From Sporosarcina sp. FSL K6-3457 (GTDB taxonomy: Bacteria > Bacillota > Bacilli > Bacillales_A > Planococcaceae): 64,000 nucleotides of DNA. Where the stretch lies: the NCBI RefSeq assembly GCF_038007285.1, contig NZ_JBBOWX010000001.1, forward strand, positions 1,815,501-1,879,500. The letters are read 5' to 3'. The position numbers and the translations under genes were made by a program. The notes beneath the pieces are model-generated. The model ran no database searches. It was not told the origin of the DNA and worked only from the letters and a program-made list of their open reading frames with translations. Shown piece after piece: positions 1 to 7,635 of the stretch; position 1 is the stretch's first letter; every line of letters starts with the position of its first letter.

Positions 1-2
1 AT

Positions 3-710
3 GTGTCTGTTGTTGTCGAACTTTTACGTGCAGGGAGCATACCAGAAGGAAAAGGGCAGGTTGCTTATGGGAAGGAGCAGGTGATGAACCATTTTGGAAC
101 AGCGAATGTTGCCTTTGTATTGGATAATATGGTGAGTGCGGCTGTTAGGCAAATTCAAAGATGGGTTATGCGTGTAGGGAACGCCTTTAGTTTCATTCCT
201 GGGTATAAAAATATTGTTGGGATTATTAATGCGGTTATGTCGGTCGGTTTAAATTATATTGATGAAGCTATTGTCAGTTATATTTTTGTAAGAAAAAGTG
301 AAGGGCGGAACGAGTCAGTTTGGAAGTCGGCAGCAGATGGTGTTGTTCTGTATGCACAAAGTTGGAAAGGGATTTTAAAAACAGCGGTAGGATCTGTAGT
401 ACTTATTTATCTGTTTAATATTGTAGTATTTTTGATGTTTGCATTTCCTTTGATGTTTATTTCGAAACTGATAACGACGAATACACCTGATTCAGGTTTT
501 TTATTTGGTGCTTTGGCATTGATAGCTGCCTATGTCATCACGACGGTTTTAAAACGTGCACTTGTGGATCCGATTATTACAATTGCTATGATTCGTTCGT
601 ATCAAATCAGTATTCGACATTTGGAGCCAGCAATGGATTTACAGCAGCAGCTCGTTGGTGTGTCATCGAAGTTTAAAAATCTAGTAGAGAAAAGTAGGAA
701 CGCAGCATAG
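3..710 (+). CDS. Membrane protein, 5'-truncated by window edge
   Basis: The frame is open from the first base, so the N-terminus probably lies upstream and the GTG at 3 is not a convincing start. The visible 235 residues include a Gly/Ile-rich stretch near residues 60-95 and two clear hydrophobic segments at about residues 125-155 and 163-185, ending in a charged tail. This suggests a polytopic membrane protein. I do not recognise the family and assign no function. The next gene, a lipoprotein, follows after about 115 bp in the same direction. Confidence 0.6.
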   Translation: MSVVVELLRAGSIPEGKGQVAYGKEQVMNHFGTANVAFVLDNMVSAAVRQIQRWVMRVGNAFSFIPGYKNIVGIINAVMSVGLNYIDEAIVSYIFVRKSEGRNESVWKSAADGVVLYAQSWKGILKTAVGSVVLIYLFNIVVFLMFAFPLMFISKLITTNTPDSGFLFGALALIAAYVITTVLKRALVDPIITIAMIRSYQISIRHLEPAMDLQQQLVGVSSKFKNLVEKSRNAA

Positions 711-827
711 TTTGTAGTGTAAATTAGGATAAAGGCCTGGCTTGGGATTTTGGGCATGTTCGTTTCTGGTTTTATTATGATAATCAGATTAGGGTAAACT
801 GCCGATCTGATTTGGGAGGTAGTGATG

Positions 828-1457
828 ATGAAGACCAAGCTGGTGCTAATTATCGTAGGGTTAGGAATCATTTTACTGACGGGGTGTAATGGAGAGGTGG
901 AAGAGGTTTTAGGGAGAGGGAGTAAATTATTGGATGAACAGCTTGCGGAAACAGAATTAGAATCAGCAGTTGAAACGAGTGAAGAGGTCAACGAGAAAGA
1001 TAAAGAAGTAAGTAAAGTGATTAATGACGAGGGCGATGATTTTGGTGTAGAAGTAAGCGAAATGAGTGATGGTCATGAAAATGAAGCAGATCCATTTCAG
1101 ACCTTTGATGAGCGTTTACAGCAAGCGGGCTACACTGAAATTGATCCACCAAATGGACTAATGATACCTGTTCCGCAGGACTGGGTGCTGGTGCAAGTTA
1201 TGCGTGAAGGCCCTTGGGAAGGGGTGTTTTGTTTCGATACGCAATTGGAGGAAACGATTGCTAGAGTGGAAGAGGATATGAGAACAGTGGGATTCGATGT
1301 TCAGAGTGACCCGATTTTGGGAGATTATGATACGGTTCATTCCACAAAGTATAGCTATACAGATGGATATCAAAGTGGTAAGGGAGATTTGATTTATTTT
1401 ATCGATATATATGGGACTACATGTGCGACACTTTACTGGGAAATTATTTTTGAGTGA
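828..1457 (+). CDS. Hypothetical lipoprotein
   Basis: A hydrophobic signal sequence ends in a lipobox (LLTGC), so the mature protein should be lipid-anchored on the outer face of the membrane. An acidic, low-complexity linker (residues about 30-90, rich in Glu and Asp) follows, then a compact C-terminal domain of about 110 residues. GTG 822, ATG 825 and ATG 828 are all in frame; the GGGAGGT at 814-820 gives the best spacing to ATG 828. The C-terminal part loosely resembles the lipoprotein on the opposite strand at 2746-3300, with a short AGYT motif and Pro/Val-rich FPVP-like segments. The function is unknown. Confidence 0.75.
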   Translation: MKTKLVLIIVGLGIILLTGCNGEVEEVLGRGSKLLDEQLAETELESAVETSEEVNEKDKEVSKVINDEGDDFGVEVSEMSDGHENEADPFQTFDERLQQAGYTEIDPPNGLMIPVPQDWVLVQVMREGPWEGVFCFDTQLEETIARVEEDMRTVGFDVQSDPILGDYDTVHSTKYSYTDGYQSGKGDLIYFIDIYGTTCATLYWEIIFE

Positions 1458-1478
1458 GGAAGCCATGGGGAATAAAAA

Positions 1479-1515
1479 CACCAGCTATCTATTGAATGTT
1501 CGATGATAGCTGGTG
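1479..1515. terminator. Inverted repeat after lipoprotein gene
   Basis: Perfect 11-bp arms CACCAGCTATC (1479-1489) and GATAGCTGGTG (1505-1515) enclose a 15-nt loop. No T-tract follows on the + strand. The A-run before the left arm would be a T-run on the - strand. It lies 20 bp after a stop codon and probably marks the 3' end of the lipoprotein transcript. Confidence 0.5.
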
Positions 1516-1603
1516 ACTCTTCCAAGCAATGGCTTATGCTATACTATATGCATAAATGAGGCGTTAATCTAGCCTAATTCGTGTCTATAGGGAGAGAACT
1601 GCA

Positions 1604-1900
1604 ATGATTTATGCACAAGGTATACTATCTTTTTTATCAAATAATAGAGTACCTACTACACTAACTACTTATGTGAAGAATAAACATGTACATATGGAGA
1701 TAATTGAAATAGCTGAGCGACATTCCGTAGCTGGTGGTTCACAAACTTTTGAGGTTACTTGCCGTTATACAGCTTCCTTGTATGAAGATTACAATTGTAA
1801 ATCACTTGAGGACTACAATGGAAAAGTGAAACCTTTGCTACAAAAACAGATAAATTGTTTGATTTTTAGAGTAGAGGTTCATTATTTGAGGTATATGTAA
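1604..1900 (+). CDS. Small hypothetical protein (98 aa)
   Basis: The ATG is preceded by AGGGAGAG at 1588-1597 with normal spacing, and an extended -10 element (TG-N-TATACT, 1537-1545) lies upstream, so it is probably expressed. The protein has no signal peptide or obvious membrane segment, and I do not recognise it. Its TAA stop (1898-1900) lies inside the 9-bp target duplication of the transposable element that begins at 1906. The reading frame is therefore unchanged by the insertion, but the gene is now separated from the terminator that probably belonged to it (2598-2641). Confidence 0.5.
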   Translation: MIYAQGILSFLSNNRVPTTLTTYVKNKHVHMEIIEIAERHSVAGGSQTFEVTCRYTASLYEDYNCKSLEDYNGKVKPLLQKQINCLIFRVEVHYLRYM

Positions 1901-1905
1901 ATTAT

Positions 1906-2582
1906 CACGTCTGTTGATTAACCATTTACTTGCATAATATACCGGTGAAAAAGGCTTGAAAACCTCCATTTTCACTGGTGCATTTCCGGTTCGCTTTCGG
2001 CTAACTATTCACGACATGATTACCGTAGAAGTAGGTTTGTCTAGAAATGACTTCGTCATTTCTAGACAAACCTTTTTCAGTCATCTTATTGCGAATACTT
2101 GCCTGTCGCGTACCTACAACGTTTAAGTGAAAAATATAGTTGCTTGGAAAGAAAAGAATAGATGACTTTCTATAGGGACTGTAAGTGCCCGAAGATACAA
2201 TTTCGGGCACTCTTGTACGTTGTATAAGGTGCTCCCACTTTACTTTTAACGAGTTTTATAAGAATGTGACACTTCCTAAAATAACAGCAGGAATGACCAT
2301 GGTAAAAGCCTCATCTATCCAACTACTCTCGACGCTTCGCCTTTGTTTGCAAAAGCCGTTCTTCGTGGCGGCTTTTATCCAAGTAAAAAGCCAGCTATTC
2401 TTTCTTCCCCAAAAGCATTAGCACTTTGTGTATAAGTGTTTTTGGAGAGCGGACCACCATACCATTACCGAAAACAGCCCGGTAATGGTATAGAAGTCAT
2501 CCAATTCACAGTGAACCAAAAGAACTGTACACAGCGCGCATAGTGTTTGATTAAGTTATTTTTTGGTTAATCAACAGGCGTG
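1906..2582. mobile_element. MITE-like non-autonomous element, copy 1
   Basis: A 677-bp segment is bounded by 19-bp terminal inverted repeats, CACGTCTGTTGATTAACCA (1906-1924) and TGGTTAATCAACAGGCGTG (2564-2582), matching at 18 of 19 positions. It is flanked by a perfect 9-bp direct repeat GTAAATTAT (1897-1905 and 2583-2591), a target-site duplication. A second copy lies at 56855-57524. Short frames inside it are not conserved between copies (frameshifts, many replacement changes), and no transposase is encoded, so it must depend on a transposase in trans. Internal hairpins are at 2033-2073, at 2188-2212 (GTGCCCGAA/TTCGGGCAC), and around 2459-2492 (an 11-bp ATACCATTACC arm). A 9-bp duplication fits families such as IS4, IS256 or IS1, but the family cannot be set from this sequence. 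Confidence 0.88.
2033..2077 (+). terminator. Perfect 19-bp terminator hairpin inside MITE copy 1
   Basis: The arm AGGTTTGTCTAGAAATGAC (2033-2051) pairs perfectly with 2055-2073 across a TTC loop and is followed by TTTTT. The same hairpin occurs in copy 2 with a T-A pair replaced by G-C, so the structure is preserved. Confidence 0.85.
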
Positions 2583-2597
2583 GTAAATTATCTATTA

Positions 2598-2641
2598 AAA
2601 AACACCTGCTTTACAATTTTTTTATATAAAAGGGTGTTTTT
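2598..2641 (+). terminator. Terminator displaced by MITE insertion
   Basis: The arms AAAAACACC (2598-2606) and GGTGTTTTT (2633-2641) form a stem with a long, T-rich loop and a T-tail. Without the MITE it would start about 15 bp after the stop of the gene ending at 1900, so it is probably that gene's original terminator. Confidence 0.55.
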
Positions 2642-2700
2642 GGGTAGTTATAATATTATTGTTGAGGGGTATCCCTAAAAAATTGGATTTTCGTGCAACC

Positions 2701-2734
2701 AAGGCCTTTGCAAACCATAGCAGAGGTCTTTTTT
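2701..2734 (+). terminator. Rho-independent terminator
   Basis: AAGGCCTTTGC (2701-2711) pairs with GCAGAGGTCTT (2720-2730), including two G-U pairs, and runs into TTTTTT on the + strand. It lies between the MITE and the convergent lipoprotein gene. Confidence 0.6.
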
Positions 2735-2745
2735 GACATTAATAA

Positions 2746-3300
2746 TTAACGACTTGCTGTACTGTACATAATTGACACTTTGATGGTTCCATCATCATAT
2801 TTCCCCGTTCCCGAAACCATTATTCCCACTGTCAAGCGATTGCCGCCTAGTTCAGCACTAATATTCTCAAGGCTGGTTTCTGGATCTGCGTTTCCATTGC
2901 TAGCGTCTATAATATCTGTATATCCAGCCTGTTCGATGTATTGTCTGTATTGGTTATAATAATCAATCACTTCACCTTCGATTCCATAGTTCATAATATA
3001 CATCATGCCAGTATCCGTTTCATTTTCGATGATAAATAGTTCTACACCCGTAGGGACCGGAAAATCTGTCGGAAACGCATCTGGTAATGTTGTATGGAGT
3101 GAAATATCTTTTAGAACTGTGTCACCTTTCTCTTCTTGAACTACATCAATCTCAGTGTCATTGGATGTTACTTCTTCGTTTTGCTTGTTTGCTGGTTCTG
3201 CAGCTGCTTTTTCAGATTCGTCATTCCCTGTCGATGATGATGCACAACCGCCTATAAGAAAGAGTAGTATTGAAATGATGTAAACAGTAGTTTTTTTCAT
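2746..3300 (-). CDS. Hypothetical lipoprotein
   Basis: The product begins with a lysine pair and a hydrophobic segment ending in the lipobox LIGGC, predicting a lipid-anchored extracytoplasmic protein. A Ser/Glu/Asn-rich linker (about residues 22-65) leads to a C-terminal domain with PTDFPVPTGVEL-type and IEQAGYTDI-type motifs. It echoes the lipoprotein gene at 828-1457, so the two may be distant paralogues. ATG 3300 is chosen because it gives a typical MKKT-type signal sequence; a GTG at 3306 in the same frame is equally close to the GAGAGG ribosome binding site. The function is unknown. Confidence 0.75.
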   Translation of the reverse strand: MKKTTVYIISILLFLIGGCASSSTGNDESEKAAAEPANKQNEEVTSNDTEIDVVQEEKGDTVLKDISLHTTLPDAFPTDFPVPTGVELFIIENETDTGMMYIMNYGIEGEVIDYYNQYRQYIEQAGYTDIIDASNGNADPETSLENISAELGGNRLTVGIMVSGTGKYDDGTIKVSIMYSTASR

Positions 3301-3476
3301 AAACACTTCTCACCTCTCTGTGTCATTTTAGTTGCTCTCTACTATAACAATTTAGAGTTAAGATTCGGTAAAGGAAGTACGTTAATAGTCAAAATTTAAA
3401 CTTAGTTTGAATTGTATGGAGTAGATTAAAAGTAAATCAGTCAAGGTGAGTAGGTGGTGTAGCTTTTTTGTGGTGA

Positions 3477-3505
3477 TTGACTTATAAAAACTTCGGATGT
3501 ATAAT
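3477..3505 (+). promoter_or_regulatory. Sigma-A promoter of alpha/beta hydrolase gene
   Basis: TTGACT (3477-3482) and TATAAT (3500-3505) are separated by 17 bp and lie 55 bp before the hydrolase start codon. Confidence 0.8.
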
Positions 3506-3559
3506 ACCTAGTAAATGGATATGAATTATTGTGATTAAAATATAGAAAGGATGTTTACC

Positions 3560-4369
3560 ATGACAAGCCAATCGATTGTAGTTCATGCGGGTCAAGCAAA
3601 TCTTTCAGGCGTGCTTCATCTACCAGAGAGAGTAGGACAGAGGAAGGTTCCGCTTATTGTATTAGTCCACGGATTTATCGGCAGTAAAGTGGGCGAACAT
3701 CGGCTATTTGTGAAGGCGGCACGTTATTTTACGGACAAGGGCTATGCAGTATTTCGTTTTGATTTTAGTGGTTGTGGGGAAAGTGATGGTGACTATGCGG
3801 ATGTGACGGTAACGAAGCAGTTACGTGAAGTGCAGGCGGTGCTAAATGTTGTTTCCAAATTACCGCAGGTGGATGCAAATAATATTATTGTAATAGGTCA
3901 TAGTCTTGGTGGTGCGGTGGCTTCGTTAACAGCAGCCAAAGATCGTCGCGTTCGTAAACTTATTTTGTGGTCGTCTGTGGGCAAGCCATATGAAGATATC
4001 ACAGAAATTATAGGAGCGCACGCTGTGGAAACCGCGGCAACGCATGGAGTCGTTGATTATCAAGGATTCCATGTAAGTCAGACGTTTTTAACAGATTTGA
4101 AAAATCATCATCCCTTCGAAGCGATTCGCTCGTACCGAGAAGCGGCATTGATTATTCATGCGCAAGAGGATGAGGATGTACCAAAAGAACATACCGCCCG
4201 TTATTTCGCAGCATTGCAACAAAGACCTATTTCTGAACAGGTCAATACGCATTATATTAAAGGTGCGGATCATACGTTTTCAAGTTACCAATTTGAACAT
4301 GAATTATTCGAGGAATCTGCTGAATGGCTAAAAAAGTGTTATGCGTATCCTAGGAAAATAGCATTATAG
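3560..4369 (+). CDS. Alpha/beta hydrolase (serine esterase type)
   Basis: The protein is a soluble alpha/beta-hydrolase-fold enzyme, probably an esterase or acyl hydrolase in the cytoplasm. An HGF oxyanion segment lies near residue 40. The nucleophile elbow GHSLGG places the catalytic Ser at about residue 115, with an acidic residue in the EDEDV segment and a His in GADHTF near the C-terminus completing the triad. ATG 3560 is preferred over ATG 3551, because GAAAGGA (3545-3551) overlaps the earlier ATG but is 8 bp from the later one. It is a single gene with its own strong promoter and terminator. The substrate is not predictable. Confidence 0.88.
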   Translation: MTSQSIVVHAGQANLSGVLHLPERVGQRKVPLIVLVHGFIGSKVGEHRLFVKAARYFTDKGYAVFRFDFSGCGESDGDYADVTVTKQLREVQAVLNVVSKLPQVDANNIIVIGHSLGGAVASLTAAKDRRVRKLILWSSVGKPYEDITEIIGAHAVETAATHGVVDYQGFHVSQTFLTDLKNHHPFEAIRSYREAALIIHAQEDEDVPKEHTARYFAALQQRPISEQVNTHYIKGADHTFSSYQFEHELFEESAEWLKKCYAYPRKIAL

Positions 4370-4372
4370 TGT

Positions 4373-4403
4373 AAAGTTGATGGACGGGGCCATCAACTTT
4401 TTT
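4373..4403 (+). terminator. Rho-independent terminator
   Basis: Perfect 11-bp arms AAAGTTGATGG (4373-4383) and CCATCAACTTT (4390-4400), followed by more T residues. Confidence 0.9.
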
Positions 4404-4429
4404 GCGTAGGAACTTGTCTATCGAGTAAG

Positions 4430-4457
4430 TTGAATTCAATTCGAATGCAGGTATAAT
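4430..4457 (+). promoter_or_regulatory. Promoter of manA
   Basis: TTGAAT (4430-4435) and TATAAT (4452-4457) have a 16-bp spacer and lie about 60 bp before the manA start. Confidence 0.65.
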
Positions 4458-4515
4458 CAGAATAGTACACTGTATTTAATAATAAAGAACGAAGCAGAAA
4501 ATGGGGGAAATCAAT

Positions 4516-5469
4516 ATGTATCAAGAACCAATTTTTTTAACACCAGTCTTTCAAGAACGAATTTGGGGGGGCGATAAACTCAAGACGTTATTTGGTTATT
4601 CGATTCCTAATGATCTAACAGGTGAGGCATGGGTGATTTCGGCTCATAAGAATGGTCCATCTACGATTAAAAACGGCCCGTTGCAGGGGCAAAGTTTAGC
4701 ACAGGCTTGGTCTGAGCACCCATCATTATTTGGTAAAGAAAAGACGGAGGGTGACTTTCCGTTGTTAGTAAAAATATTGGATGCTAATGATAATTTGTCG
4801 GTGCAAGTCCATCCAAATGATGCCTATGCACAGCAAGTCGAAGGCGAGCCATACGGCAAGACGGAATGCTGGTATGTGCTTGATTGTGAGCCGGATAGTG
4901 AGATTATTTTCGGTCACCGTGCAAAAACGCAAGAAGACTTTAAACGCCGGGTAGACGCTGGACAATGGGATGACTTACTTATGAGTGTTCCCGTGAAAAA
5001 AGGCGATTTTTATTATGTGCCGAGTGGTACGATTCATGCAATTGGCAAGGGGATTGTCATTTTGGAAATCCAACAAAGTTCGGATATTACATACCGTGTT
5101 TATGATTATGATCGCAAGGATGATGCAGGACAAACACGTGAACTTCATATTGAGTCTGCGATTGAGGTAACGAATTATCCGCATACTTCAGAAGCACCTG
5201 AAAAAGTGGAACAGACTGTTGGGGACTTAGTTACTACTCGATTAGTGAAAGAACAGTATTTTACAGTTTACGATTGGAAGTTGGAGGGCAAGGTTGCGAC
5301 GCCTTTACAAGCGGATTACTTGTTGGTCAGTGTTGTGAATGGAACAGGGGAGATTACTGTCGATGGCCGTTCATTCCCACTTGAAAAAGGGGATAACTTT
5401 CTGCTGCCAGCAACGATTACGAGTTATGAGATGGCAGGAAATTTAGAAATGATGGTAGCGCATGAATAA
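4516..5469 (+). CDS. manA: Mannose-6-phosphate isomerase, class I
   Basis: The protein interconverts mannose 6-phosphate and fructose 6-phosphate, feeding mannose into glycolysis. It is a cupin-fold zinc enzyme of 317 residues, the usual length for the short Bacillus type. Zinc ligands are visible as His99 in QVHPND, Glu117 in GKTECWY and His174 in GTIHAIG. The start is ATG 4516, since GGGGGA at 4503-4508 sits at normal distance from it and overlaps the upstream in-frame ATG at 4501. It lies directly before a ManR-like regulator and a ManP-like PTS permease, which supports mannose as the substrate. A hairpin after the gene probably gives it a separate transcript. Confidence 0.93.
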   Translation: MYQEPIFLTPVFQERIWGGDKLKTLFGYSIPNDLTGEAWVISAHKNGPSTIKNGPLQGQSLAQAWSEHPSLFGKEKTEGDFPLLVKILDANDNLSVQVHPNDAYAQQVEGEPYGKTECWYVLDCEPDSEIIFGHRAKTQEDFKRRVDAGQWDDLLMSVPVKKGDFYYVPSGTIHAIGKGIVILEIQQSSDITYRVYDYDRKDDAGQTRELHIESAIEVTNYPHTSEAPEKVEQTVGDLVTTRLVKEQYFTVYDWKLEGKVATPLQADYLLVSVVNGTGEITVDGRSFPLEKGDNFLLPATITSYEMAGNLEMMVAHE

Positions 5470-5542
5470 TTCAGCAGTCATAATTAATAGCTTGAGCGAA
5501 TGAACTTCATCTAGTTTGTTATAATTGAAGATAGTCAAATGT

Positions 5543-5575
5543 AAAACTTCTACTCATAAAATGGTAGGAGTTTTT
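5543..5575 (+). terminator. Terminator of manA
   Basis: AAAACTTCTAC (5543-5553) pairs with GTAGGAGTTTT (5564-5574), with one G-U pair, and is followed by T residues. Confidence 0.8.
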
Positions 5576-5610
5576 ACTGATGTTTCGAAAATGGCTATAA
5601 AGCATATAGG

Positions 5611-5622
5611 TTGTTCGAACAA
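5611..5622. promoter_or_regulatory. Perfect palindrome before manR
   Basis: The 12-bp perfect palindrome TTGTTCGAACAA directly abuts the manR ribosome binding site. It could be an operator or simply a small hairpin in the leader. No known regulator is assigned. Confidence 0.4.
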
Positions 5623-5637
5623 AAGGAGGCGTGATTG

Positions 5638-7530
5638 ATGAATATACGTCAGGTTGAATTATTGAACATCTTGTTAACGACAAAGGAAAAATATACATTA
5701 ATAGACCAATTGGCCGAACAACTAGGTTGTTCGGAAAAAACGATTCGGAATGATTTAAAAACGGCTGCGATCTTTTGTATAGAGCATTCTAGCATTAGTC
5801 TAGAGCGTAAACCTGGATGTGGTATTTTTCTACTTGGTCCAGAGGAGGAGCGGCAGCACTTAGTCCGGTTGTTGCAGAGCAATCGTGAAAAACCAACGGA
5901 TGAACGCGTTTTTGATATAGCTTATCAACTGCTGACGAGCAATCATCCACTGACGCTTCAAGATTTTGCAGACCAGCATTTTACGAATAAAACAACTGTT
6001 AAGAAGGATCTTGACTACATCGCAGATTGGCTGCAGCCATTTGGCATTTGTCTTCATTCTAAGCAGAAAGTCGGGATTTTTCTTGATGGGGAGGAAGCTA
6101 GGAAAAGGAGTGCGATGGCGCATTTATCACAGCTTGCCCCTACGCATAAGCATGAACACAATTCCATTACGCGTTTGTTTCCAGCGTATGAAGTGAACTT
6201 TGTGAAGTCTATATTATATAGTGGTGGGTTTTCGTTTACAGACGAAACATTTGATCGCTTAATCATCCATATTTTAATTATGATCAAGCGAATTAAACAA
6301 AAAAATCCCATTATCATTCCGCCGGATAGCCAACAAATCACAGAGCAAATTGAATACCAATTAGCGCAAGAATTGAAGAAGAAAATCGAACCTTTCTTTT
6401 CGGTAGGAATCCCAGATAGTGAAGTCATCTATTTAGCATGGCATTTAATGAGCGGAAAAAGACTGGCGATTGACGAAGTGGAAAATCCGATGCTTGACAG
6501 GTTAGTCAACGAACTCATTACTGAAATGACACGGTTAACAAAAATCGATTTCACCACTGATATTACCTTGTTTCAAGGGCTTTCAGTTCATCTTCAACCG
6601 GCTTTAAATCGAATTTCGTATCAGTTGCCGATAAAAAATCCCTTGCTGACAGAAATTAAAAATATGTATCCTTATATGTTCAGTATGGTCATTTTTACAC
6701 TTGGAAACGCTGGTTTTGCGTTTTCTGGGATACTGCCTGAAGATGAGGCAGCTTATATTGCCCTTCATTTTCAAGCGTCAGTAGAGCGTAGAAAGCAGCG
6801 AACTCCACGAAAAAAGCGTGCAATCATTGTTTGTCATCATGGGATTGGTATGTCTCATTTACTGAGATCCCGAATTGAGCGTCAGATTCCTGGTTTACAA
6901 ATTGAACATTGTATGAGTAGAGCAGATATTAGTAAACATAAGGTAGATGACTTTGACTTAATTATTTCGACGATGCCCCTACCGGAAGTATCCATTTTCC
7001 ATATTGTGATCTCGGCTTTATTTGATCTAGAGGATCAAGAACGTCTACATGATTTTGTCGAAAATAATGGTGCGGTGGAGCAGGATCAACATCAGTATGC
7101 GACTTTGCAACATTTTATCGTTGAGGATGCTATTCATGTGCAAGTGGATCTTGAACATCGTTATGAAGTTGTAGAGATGTTGGCGAATTCTTTATATGAT
7201 CATGGTCTTGTTAAAAAAGAGTATATTCACAGTGCCATTTTACGAGAAAGAGCCTCCGCAACTTCAATAGGCTCATCGATTGCCATTCCACACGGTAACC
7301 CGCCAGGTATTCTTCAGTCAAGCATTGCTGTAGCTGTTTTGAAAAGGCCGATTGAATGGGGAACTGAATATGTATCACTTGTATTTCTACTTGCTGTTGT
7401 GAATGAAGACCCAGAAGTCATAAAAAAGCTTTTTAACGAACTGTCATTGCTAAGTGAACAAACAGAATTCGTCAAAAAACTATCAAAACAGACAACAAAA
7501 CAAGAAATTTTGAATGAATTAAGGCAATAA
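5638..7530 (+). CDS. manR: PRD-containing PTS transcriptional activator, ManR-like
   Basis: The protein is a multidomain activator controlled by PTS phosphorylation. It has two N-terminal helix-turn-helix domains (about residues 15-40 and 92-125), two PTS regulation domains (about 185-395), an EIIB-like domain with a candidate phospho-Cys399 in the IIVCHHGIGMS segment, and a C-terminal EIIA domain with His552 in IAIPHG. This order and the 630-residue length match B. subtilis ManR. In that family HPr activates through a PRD, while the cognate EII inhibits through the EIIB and EIIA domains. ATG 5638 is chosen 8 bp after AAGGAGG; an in-frame TTG lies one codon earlier. The adjacent PTS gene is its likely target. 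The mannose assignment rests on gene order. Confidence 0.87.
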   Translation: MNIRQVELLNILLTTKEKYTLIDQLAEQLGCSEKTIRNDLKTAAIFCIEHSSISLERKPGCGIFLLGPEEERQHLVRLLQSNREKPTDERVFDIAYQLLTSNHPLTLQDFADQHFTNKTTVKKDLDYIADWLQPFGICLHSKQKVGIFLDGEEARKRSAMAHLSQLAPTHKHEHNSITRLFPAYEVNFVKSILYSGGFSFTDETFDRLIIHILIMIKRIKQKNPIIIPPDSQQITEQIEYQLAQELKKKIEPFFSVGIPDSEVIYLAWHLMSGKRLAIDEVENPMLDRLVNELITEMTRLTKIDFTTDITLFQGLSVHLQPALNRISYQLPIKNPLLTEIKNMYPYMFSMVIFTLGNAGFAFSGILPEDEAAYIALHFQASVERRKQRTPRKKRAIIVCHHGIGMSHLLRSRIERQIPGLQIEHCMSRADISKHKVDDFDLIISTMPLPEVSIFHIVISALFDLEDQERLHDFVENNGAVEQDQHQYATLQHFIVEDAIHVQVDLEHRYEVVEMLANSLYDHGLVKKEYIHSAILRERASATSIGSSIAIPHGNPPGILQSSIAVAVLKRPIEWGTEYVSLVFLLAVVNEDPEVIKKLFNELSLLSEQTEFVKKLSKQTTKQEILNELRQ

Positions 7531-7537
7531 CAACTTA

Positions 7538-7556
7538 TTACCGGAAGTTGCGGTAA
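7538..7556. promoter_or_regulatory. Candidate ManR-binding inverted repeat
   Basis: TTACCG and CGGTAA arms are separated by 7 bp in the manR-manP gap. A TATACT -10 element at 7608-7613 has no recognisable -35 box, as expected for an activator-dependent promoter, and the repeat lies about 60-80 bp upstream of the inferred start site. The link to ManR is an inference. Confidence 0.45.
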
Positions 7557-7635
7557 AAGTATAAATATATACGTACTCTTTAGGGGATAGGATAAAGGTA
7601 GTCGATTTATACTAAACTAAAGGAGGCCGTATCAA

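Noticed and set aside
602..991. A - strand frame of 129 codons overlapping the first two genes
   Set aside because: It is a shadow of two + strand genes with better start signals and recognisable protein features.
2001..2210. A - strand frame in MITE copy 1, also seen at 56959-57165
   Set aside because: The two copies are frameshifted relative to each other over a third of their length, so no protein is conserved.
2185..2421. A 78-codon frame inside MITE copy 1, with a 64-codon counterpart at 57132-57326
   Set aside because: The copies differ by an indel and many replacement changes, there is no ribosome binding site, and the region is an element with strong secondary structure. The frame appears to be open by chance.
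5860..6428. Overlapping - strand frames opposite manR
   Set aside because: They lie entirely within the well-supported manR gene and have no independent evidence.
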